Source: Pseudoalteromonas lipolytica (GTDB taxonomy: Bacteria > Pseudomonadota > Gammaproteobacteria > Enterobacterales > Alteromonadaceae). From it: a DNA stretch of 64,000 bases. Made by a program: the position numbers and the translations under genes. This document shows, in pieces, positions 58,440 through 64,000 of this stretch. Position 1 is the stretch's first letter. Every line of letters begins with the position of its first letter. The notes under the pieces were generated by a model, which was not told where the DNA came from, searched no databases, and saw only the letters and a list, made by a program, of their open reading frames with translations. The stretch lies in contig NZ_FPAZ01000017.1 of the NCBI RefSeq assembly GCF_900116435.1, positions 30,576 through 94,575 of the forward strand. Direction: 5' to 3'.

Positions 58440-58576
58440 TGAGTGTTCCTAAGCATTTCATCTCATTATTTATAGAACAGCTTTCAATGAAATTCCATTT
58501 ATATTATGAACTTATATTAACCTGAAATAACACTTACCCACGTGGCTAAGTGACAGTGGCTGTTATCAGTGATAGA

Positions 58577-58666
58577 TATTTCTTATTTAGAACAACAAAA
58601 TAACACAAGCGTAGGCAGGGGTATTACTTGCTTCAAATAGAGTATTGAATGCAGCGAATGGGTATC
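58577..58666. repeat. Degenerate second copy of the palindromic repeat
   Basis: Positions 58578-58604 match 30529-30555 of the first repeat at 25 of 27 bases (ATTTCTTATTTAGAACAAC... versus ATTTCTGATTTAGAACAAC...). Further right, TTGCTTCAAATAGAGTATTGAATGCAGCG and GAATGGGTAT resemble the corresponding right half of the first copy, but the left terminal inverted repeat is lost. It lies in the 297-base gap between the chemoreceptor and rho genes, which otherwise shows only the rho terminator. Confidence 0.6.
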
Positions 58667-58690
58667 AAAGAGGCTTCTTTTGGGCAAAAA

Positions 58691-58715
58691 AAATGCCTGT
58701 TTAATACAGGCATTT
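58691..58715 (-). terminator. Terminator of rho
   Basis: On the minus strand AAATGCCTGT, a short loop and ACAGGCATTT pair over ten bases, followed by TTTTTT, 22 bases after the rho stop codon. It is a clear intrinsic terminator. Confidence 0.92.
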
Positions 58716-58736
58716 ATTTAAAGCATTCAAATGTGA

Positions 58737-59996
58737 TTATTGACGTTTCATTGAATCGAAAAACTCGTCATTGGTTTTGCTCATTGACAGTTTATCAATT
58801 AAAAATTCCATCGCATCAATTTCTGACATGTCATGTACGATCTTACGTAAGATCCACATTTTTTGTAGCTCATCAGGTTTAGTCAGCAACTCTTCGCGAC
58901 GTGTACCAGAGCGGTTAAAGTCAATGGCAGGGAATACACGTCTTTCAGCAATCTTACGATTTAAGTGTAATTCCATATTACCAGTGCCCTTAAACTCTTC
59001 GTAGATAACTTCGTCCATTTTCGAACCAGTATCAATAAGCGCTGTCGCGATGATTGTCAGGCTTCCGCCTTCTTCAACGTTACGTGCCGCACCGAAGAAA
59101 CGCTTAGGCTTATGTAATGCGTTTGCATCAACACCACCGGTTAGTACTTTACCCGATGAAGGAATTACCGTGTTGTATGCACGAGCAAGACGTGTAATTG
59201 AGTCAAGTAAGATAACCACGTCTTTTTTGTGCTCTACAAGGCGTTTTGCTTTCTCGATTACCATTTCAGCAACCTGAACGTGACGGCTTGCAGGCTCATC
59301 GAATGTTGAAGCAATCACTTCACCTTTTACAAGGCGCTGCATTTCGGTTACTTCTTCAGGACGCTCATCGATAAGTAATACCATCAGCTCACAGTCTGGT
59401 TGGTTATAACTGATCGATTGGGCGATATTTTGCAGAAGCATTGTTTTACCTGCTTTCGGTGGTGCAACGATAAGTGCGCGCTGACCTTTACCAATTGGCG
59501 AGGCTAAATCGAGTACACGCGCTGTGATGTCTTCTGTACTACCATTACCGCGCTCCATACGTAAACGTTCATTTGCGTGGAGTGGAGTAAGGTTTTCAAA
59601 AAGGATTTTAGTGCGTGAGTTTTCAGGTTTATCGAAGTTTACTTCATTTACTTTCAGTAAAGCGAAGTAACGTTCACCGTCTTTCGGTGGACGAATCAAA
59701 CCGGAAATAGAGTCACCAGTACGCATGCTGAATCGACGGATTTGACTCGGAGATACATAAATATCGTCAGGACCGGCTAGGTAAGATGCTTCAGATGATC
59801 TCAAGAAACCAAAACCATCTTGTAAGATTTCTAATACACCGCCGCCATAAATGTTCTCACCGCTTTTTGCGTGTGCTTTAAGAATGGCGAAAATAATGTC
59901 TTGTTTTCTTAAACGGGCTACGTTTTCGAGCCCCATGGACTCAGCTAAGTTTACAAGCTCTTTGATAGACTTGTCTTTTAATTCGCGTAAATGCAT
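58737..59996 (-). CDS. rho: Transcription termination factor Rho
   Basis: A 419-residue hexameric RNA-dependent ATPase, the same length as E. coli Rho. It begins [19 protein letters not shown], has the RNA-binding cold-shock-like domain ([16 protein letters not shown]), Walker A APPKAGKT, Walker [11 protein letters not shown], and the C-terminal [19 protein letters not shown]. It is downstream of trxA, as in other gammaproteobacteria. The 181-base leader between trxA and rho holds the trxA terminator; rho autoregulates through its leader in E. coli, but I did not find that structure here. Confidence 0.98.
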   Translation of the reverse strand: MHLRELKDKSIKELVNLAESMGLENVARLRKQDIIFAILKAHAKSGENIYGGGVLEILQDGFGFLRSSEASYLAGPDDIYVSPSQIRRFSMRTGDSISGLIRPPKDGERYFALLKVNEVNFDKPENSRTKILFENLTPLHANERLRMERGNGSTEDITARVLDLASPIGKGQRALIVAPPKAGKTMLLQNIAQSISYNQPDCELMVLLIDERPEEVTEMQRLVKGEVIASTFDEPASRHVQVAEMVIEKAKRLVEHKKDVVILLDSITRLARAYNTVIPSSGKVLTGGVDANALHKPKRFFGAARNVEEGGSLTIIATALIDTGSKMDEVIYEEFKGTGNMELHLNRKIAERRVFPAIDFNRSGTRREELLTKPDELQKMWILRKIVHDMSEIDAMEFLIDKLSMSKTNDEFFDSMKRQ

Positions 59997-60141
59997 ATTG
60001 GTGGGTTCTTTATTACAATTGTCATACTCAAAATCGTCGTTTGATACATGAGTGAGGTTTGTTGGTATAACTAAGGATTAGTTGGCTTTATAAACTAGCA
60101 GGTCACTAGCAAGGCGTCCAGTCTTTAAACAAAATAAAGCT

Positions 60142-60168
60142 AAAAAAAGGGCAAAAAGCCCTTTTTTT
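60142..60168. terminator. Terminator of trxA
   Basis: AAAAAAAGGGC, AAAAA and GCCCTTTTTTT form a short GC-stem hairpin with A- and T-runs on both sides, nine bases after the trxA stop. It can act on the minus strand and isolates trxA from rho. Confidence 0.85.
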
Positions 60169-60177
60169 ATTATTTCA

Positions 60178-60504
60178 TTAGATGTTGTTTTCTAAAAACT
60201 CAACTAATTGAGTCTTAGAAAGGGCACCTACTTTAGTGGCTGCAACTTGACCATCTTTGAAAAGAAGAAGTGTAGGGATACCACGAATACCAAATTTAGG
60301 TGGTGTGCCTGCATTTTGGTCAATATTCAGTTTTGCAACGGTAACACGACCATCAAAATCGCCTGCTACTTCGTCAAGAATTGGGGCGATCATCTTACAA
60401 GGTCCGCACCATTCTGCCCAAAAATCAACAAGTACAGGTTTGTCTGATTGAAGTACGTCAGCTTCAAAGCTATCGTCAGTTAATTGAATAATTTTCTCGC
60501 TCAT
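60178..60504 (-). CDS. trxA: Thioredoxin 1
   Basis: A 108-residue thioredoxin with the WCGPC active site (Cys33 and Cys36), the buried Asp27 and the cis-Pro loop GIPTLLLF. I place the start at ATG 60504, which has GGAG six bases upstream and gives the family length; the frame runs back 16 codons to 60552. It is the cytoplasmic dithiol reductant for ribonucleotide reductase, methionine sulfoxide reductase and others. It is divergent from rhlB. Confidence 0.97.
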   Translation of the reverse strand: MSEKIIQLTDDSFEADVLQSDKPVLVDFWAEWCGPCKMIAPILDEVAGDFDGRVTVAKLNIDQNAGTPPKFGIRGIPTLLLFKDGQVAATKVGALSKTQLVEFLENNI

Positions 60505-60594
60505 TGCGATCTCCGATAAGTTAGGCGAAATATTTAATGCGTATTTAAACACTCTTGTTTCTTATTGCAAGTTTAAACGTTATGCTTAAACGCT

Positions 60595-61872
60595 ATGACT
60601 AAGACACATTTGACCGATAAAAAGTTTTCAGACTTTGCTATCGCACCGGAAGTGGTTGCCGGTTTAACCGAAAATGGGTTTGAATATTGCACACCCATAC
60701 AAGCTAAATGCCTACCTTTTATTTGTGAGGGCCGTGATATTGCGGGTCAAGCACAAACAGGTACGGGCAAAACGTTGGCGTTTTTAACGGCCACGTGCCA
60801 TCGGTTATTACAATCTAGCAAAGCACCTAGTAAACATCCAAGAGCCCTGATCATGGCCCCTACGCGGGAGCTGGCGATTCAGATACACAAAGATGCAAAA
60901 ATTTTAGCGCCACATTGTAATCTTAACTTAGGATTAGTATATGGTGGCGAAGATTATGAAAAACAACGTGCACAACTAGAAAAAGGCGTTGATATTTTAA
61001 TTGGGACGACTGGACGCCTTATCGACCTTTATAAGCAGGGCTGTTATACCCTGAACGAAATTGAGGTTGTTGTGCTTGATGAAGCGGATCGCATGTTTGA
61101 TTTAGGCTTCATTAAAGACATTCGTTATATGTTCAGACGTATGCCGGAAGCATCTGAGCGTTTAAATTTATTGTTTTCAGCGACCTTATCGTATCGTGTA
61201 CAGGAATTAGCATTTGAACATATGACTAATCCTGAGCATGTACAAATTGAACCTGATGTGAAAACAGGTAAGCGCATTCAGGAAGAGCTCTTTCATCCAT
61301 CACAAGATGATAAAATTAAGTTGTTGTTAACCTTAATTGAAGAAGAATGGCCTGAAAAAGCCATTGTGTTTGCAAATACCAAACACAGTTGTGAAAACGT
61401 GTATGCGTGGATGAAGGCGGATGGGCATCGCGTTGGGTTATTGACTGGTGATGTTAACCAGAAAAAACGTCAGTCAATTCTGGCGCAATTTACCAAAGGT
61501 GATTTAGACTTTTTAGTTGCGACCGATGTTGCAGCTCGTGGTTTACATATTCCAGAAGTAAGTCACGTATTTAATTTTGATTTGCCAGATGATTGTGAAG
61601 ACTATGTACACCGAATTGGACGTACAGGACGTGCTGGCGCATCAGGCCATGCAATCAGCTTTGCCTGCGAACAGTATGCTTATAATCTTCACGAAATCGA
61701 AGAATACATAGAGCACAGCATTCCATTATCACATTATGATAAAAGTGCATTGCTTGATGATTTAACAAAGCCTACTATTCAGAAAAAGCGGAACTATTCA
61801 ACAGGCCCACGTAATCGTAATAACAACGGACGTCGACCAAATAATAGTTACCAAAAATCACGGTCATCATAA
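60595..61872 (+). CDS. rhlB: ATP-dependent RNA helicase RhlB
   Basis: A 425-residue DEAD-box helicase of the RNA degradosome. Motifs: Q-motif ([11 protein letters not shown]), [45 protein letters not shown], and a basic Asn/Arg-rich tail. It begins [16 protein letters not shown], as E. coli RhlB (MSKTHLTEQKFSDFAL). It is divergent from trxA and followed by the Ppx/GppA gene 45 bases later; this order is conserved. Confidence 0.97.
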   Translation: MTKTHLTDKKFSDFAIAPEVVAGLTENGFEYCTPIQAKCLPFICEGRDIAGQAQTGTGKTLAFLTATCHRLLQSSKAPSKHPRALIMAPTRELAIQIHKDAKILAPHCNLNLGLVYGGEDYEKQRAQLEKGVDILIGTTGRLIDLYKQGCYTLNEIEVVVLDEADRMFDLGFIKDIRYMFRRMPEASERLNLLFSATLSYRVQELAFEHMTNPEHVQIEPDVKTGKRIQEELFHPSQDDKIKLLLTLIEEEWPEKAIVFANTKHSCENVYAWMKADGHRVGLLTGDVNQKKRQSILAQFTKGDLDFLVATDVAARGLHIPEVSHVFNFDLPDDCEDYVHRIGRTGRAGASGHAISFACEQYAYNLHEIEEYIEHSIPLSHYDKSALLDDLTKPTIQKKRNYSTGPRNRNNNGRRPNNSYQKSRSS

Positions 61873-61917
61873 CTGGCCGTTGTTTAAGACGTAGTAGTAA
61901 CTAGAGGTTTTTGAACG

Positions 61918-63411
61918 GTGGGGCAACTTCAACCGCAAAAAAATGTGTATGCAGTTATCGATTTAGGATCAAACAGCTTCCATATGCTGATTGCCAAATC
62001 GATGGCTGGCGGCCTACAAACTATTGGCCGAGTCAAACGCAAAGTAAGGCTAGCAGCAGGACTTGATGAAAACAATGTTCTAAGTACTGAAGCCATGCAA
62101 CGAGGCTGGGAATGCCTCGCCTTGTTCGCTGAACGTTTACAAGATATACCAAAGAAAAATATCACCATTGTTGCAACCGCAACACTGCGCCTTGCTATTA
62201 ATGCCGATGTATTTCAACAAAAAGCTGAGAAAATCCTTGGCCATAAAATCAATGTTATAAGTGGCGAGTTAGAAGCAAAGACTATCTATAAAGGGGTTGC
62301 TCATACATCTTCATGTGGTGGTCGACAGCTGGTTATTGATATTGGTGGAGCAAGCACTGAGGTTGTCATTGGAAAAGGTTTTGACGCGTTGCATTATAAG
62401 AGCCTCAACATGGGGTGTGTCACTTTCCTTGAGCGCTATTTCAAAGATCAAAAGCTTAGTAACAAAAATTTCAATACCGCTATTAAAGCAGCGCGAGATG
62501 TTGTTGAAGATATTGTACCTGAATATAAAGCTGCTGGATGGGAGATTGCCAGTGGTGCATCCGGTACAGTTCAAGCCATTCAAGAGATTATGGTTGCGCA
62601 AAACCAGGATGAGTTACTAACGCTAGATAAACTGTTAGCAATTAAAGAACAGTCAGTCACGTTTGACACCATTGCTGATCTTGAATTACCTGGTCTTAGT
62701 GAAGAGCGTCGTTTAGTGTTTGTATCTGGACTTGCAATTCTTATTGCTTTATTTGAATCGTTAGAAATAAAGCAAATGGGGCTTGCGCGCGGTGCATTGC
62801 GTGAAGGTGTGTTATATAGCATGGTGCCTGAGCTACATAATCATGATATTCGCAAACGCACCGTTGATGGTTTAATGAATCGTTACCATGTTGATCAGAA
62901 ACAAGCGTGCCGAGTAGCGCAACTTGCGGAACAACTGGCAATAAGTGTAATGAACCAATGGCAATCAATGGATAGTAATGCGATTGCACTGTTAAAGACT
63001 GTGGCAAAATTGCATGAGATTGGTTTGCTAATCGAATATAAGCTTTACCATAAACATACGGCCTATATATTAGAAAACACAGACATGCCTGGCTTTTCAC
63101 AGTCAGAGCATAAACTTATTACAGCAGTAGCGAATGGGCACCGGGCTGATCTTGCAAAAAATAGCTTTGCATATCTAGGGTGTAATGAGCAATTAGCTGA
63201 ATGCCTAACACGTATCATTCGGATCGCAGTGATCTTATCGATGCGTCGCCAAGACGATGTATTACCAGCGCTAGGTCTAAGTGTAGATAAAAATGCGCTT
63301 ATACTGACATTTGATAGTGATTGGTTAAAATATCACCCACTAATGGCAAGTGAGCTACAACTAGAGTCCAAGTTACAAGCGAAAGTTGGTTGGAAGCTCA
63401 TAATCAAATAA
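61918..63411 (+). CDS. gppA: Guanosine pentaphosphatase / exopolyphosphatase
   Basis: A 497-residue Ppx/GppA phosphatase: actin-like ATPase halves with YAVIDLGSNSFHMLIA, KRKVRLAAGLDENN, VIDIGGASTEVVIG, and SGLAILIALFE...GLARGALREGVLY, followed by an HD-like C-terminal region. It hydrolyses pppGpp to ppGpp and/or polyphosphate. Location immediately after rhlB favours gppA over ppx. It starts with GTG at 61918; E. coli GppA has 494 residues. Strong terminator follows. Confidence 0.93.
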   Translation: MGQLQPQKNVYAVIDLGSNSFHMLIAKSMAGGLQTIGRVKRKVRLAAGLDENNVLSTEAMQRGWECLALFAERLQDIPKKNITIVATATLRLAINADVFQQKAEKILGHKINVISGELEAKTIYKGVAHTSSCGGRQLVIDIGGASTEVVIGKGFDALHYKSLNMGCVTFLERYFKDQKLSNKNFNTAIKAARDVVEDIVPEYKAAGWEIASGASGTVQAIQEIMVAQNQDELLTLDKLLAIKEQSVTFDTIADLELPGLSEERRLVFVSGLAILIALFESLEIKQMGLARGALREGVLYSMVPELHNHDIRKRTVDGLMNRYHVDQKQACRVAQLAEQLAISVMNQWQSMDSNAIALLKTVAKLHEIGLLIEYKLYHKHTAYILENTDMPGFSQSEHKLITAVANGHRADLAKNSFAYLGCNEQLAECLTRIIRIAVILSMRRQDDVLPALGLSVDKNALILTFDSDWLKYHPLMASELQLESKLQAKVGWKLIIK

Positions 63412-63413
63412 CT

Positions 63414-63439
63414 AAAAAAGGCCCTTCAGGGCCTTTTTT
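63414..63439 (+). terminator. Terminator of the rhlB-gppA transcript
   Basis: AAAAAAGGCCC, TTCA, GGGCCTTTTTT: a perfect GC stem with T-run, three bases after the gppA stop codon. It insulates the rRNA promoters from upstream transcription. Confidence 0.95.
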
Positions 63440-63512
63440 AGTATTGTTTTTACCCGTTTCGTTCGTATTTTGCACGAACAGTCATTTTTTTCATAAAAAC
63501 ATAAAAAAACAG

Positions 63513-63540
63513 TTGATCTGAATTCGGATCTCCCTATAAT
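63513..63540 (+). promoter_or_regulatory. rRNA operon promoter P1
   Basis: TTGATC and TATAAT are separated by 16 bases; the -10 is followed by GCGACCCCAC, a GC-rich discriminator like that of stringently controlled E. coli rrn P1 promoters. An A/T-rich tract (63486-63510) upstream fits an UP element. Transcription would start near 63547. Confidence 0.85.
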
Positions 63541-63646
63541 GCGACCCCACTGAGACGGCAGACTGCAACGCTTAGCGAGGCAAGAGCAACTCAGGGTGTT
63601 AAGTAAAACTTAGTTTCGAAAAATTAAATTTTCTCAAAATTAAGTA

Positions 63647-63674
63647 TTGACAAAAAAATAGGAAAGCGTAATAT
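63647..63674 (+). promoter_or_regulatory. rRNA operon promoter P2
   Basis: A perfect TTGACA -35 and TAATAT -10 with 16-base spacing, about 134 bases downstream of P1. The tandem P1-P2 spacing resembles E. coli rrn operons. The 540-base stretch from gppA to the 16S gene contains only these promoters and leader signals; no protein gene is visible in it. Confidence 0.85.
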
Positions 63675-63716
63675 ACGCAGCCCTAGCGAGTTAAAGTGAA
63701 ACGCTTTAATCGCAAC

Positions 63717-63730
63717 GTTCTTTAACAATA
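63717..63730 (+). promoter_or_regulatory. BoxA-like antitermination site of the rRNA leader
   Basis: GTTCTTTAACAATA matches the conserved ribosomal BoxA (consensus TGCTCTTTAACAAT) bound by NusB-NusE. It is followed by ATCTGTGTGGGCACTCG, a stretch shared with enterobacterial rRNA leaders. Confidence 0.8.
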
Positions 63731-63952
63731 TAAAGCAATCATCTGTGTGGGCACTCGTACAGATTGAGTTCTAACAGTCGAGCTACTTAGGTAGTAAGAC
63801 AAACAAATTTAGAGTCTCAATTTAAACTGAGTGACCAACAGAAATAAGTTTACTTATTTCAGCACAGTCAATTCAACATCGAAAGATGTTAAATAAATTC
63901 AGAATTCATTGAGCATGTCCGCTCCCTTAATGGGAAGGACAGAAAAAACTTT

Positions 63953-64000
63953 TAATTGAAGAGTTTGATCATGGCTCAGATTGAACGCTGGCGGCAGGCC
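63953..64000 (+). rRNA. rrs: 16S ribosomal RNA, 5' end (truncated by the window)
   Basis: From about 63953 the sequence is TAATTGAAGAGTTTGATCATGGCTCAG..., the universal bacterial 16S 5' end including the 8F/27F primer site. Only the first 48 bases are in the window; the operon continues beyond 64000. The exact mature 5' end (63953 or 63954) is set by comparison with E. coli AAATTGAAGAG. Confidence 0.98.

Overview
This window looks like chromosomal DNA of a marine gammaproteobacterium of the Pseudoalteromonas type. I infer this from protein resemblance, the AT-rich composition, and conserved gene neighbourhoods: lysA-dapF-DUF484-xerC-yigB beside cyaY; hemC-hemD-hemX-hemY; rho-trxA divergent from rhlB-gppA; ubiD-fre. 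An rRNA operon begins at the right edge. No database search was possible, so the genus is an inference. I see no prophage, integrase of a mobile element, transposase, CRISPR array or tRNA. The window is mostly core genome with a few accessory patches.

Layout. 1-7.3 kb: cytochrome c', a DUF2721 membrane protein, a large secreted subtilase with cadherin-like repeats, and a lipoprotein form of oligopeptidase B. 7.3-11.6 kb: a minus-strand cluster of a thioredoxin-like lipoprotein, two spondin-domain secreted proteins and an OmpR-type two-component system. 11.6-16.7 kb: a broken DUF4870 gene, yqaA, the folM-folE-folX pterin operon, a TSUP transporter, nadE and yceH. 16.7-23.7 kb: a large hybrid kinase, a penicillin-acylase-family hydrolase and a diguanylate cyclase. 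23.9-30.5 kb: a GNAT/nitrilase fusion coupled to the guanidinium exporter gdx, an EamA transporter, a MAPEG protein, a BlaI/BlaR1-like pair with a strong palindromic operator, a pseudouridine synthase and small genes.

30.5-42.7 kb: a palindromic MITE-like repeat, HopJ-family and retropepsin-like proteins, then housekeeping genes for lysine biosynthesis, chromosome dimer resolution, frataxin and haem synthesis. HemD and HemX share one reading frame. 42.7-58.4 kb: a MASE1/CHASE hybrid kinase, adenosine deaminase, a CBS protein, fre and ubiD, an MliC-like lipoprotein, a DUF808 protein, a structured noncoding stretch, a zinc-ribbon/Sel1 protein, dbpA, a DnaJ-related protein, a TPR hybrid kinase with HPt, and a chemoreceptor. 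58.5-64 kb: a degenerate second repeat copy, rho, trxA, rhlB, gppA, then tandem rRNA promoters, a BoxA-like site and the first 48 bases of 16S rRNA.

Signalling is dense: four histidine kinases (three of them hybrids), one response regulator, one diguanylate cyclase, one chemoreceptor and one BlaR1-like protease sensor in 64 kb. The least explained loci are the spondin/two-component cluster, the GNAT-nitrilase/gdx pair, the BlaI/BlaR1-TonB pair without a visible target, and the structured intergenic stretch near 50.9 kb.
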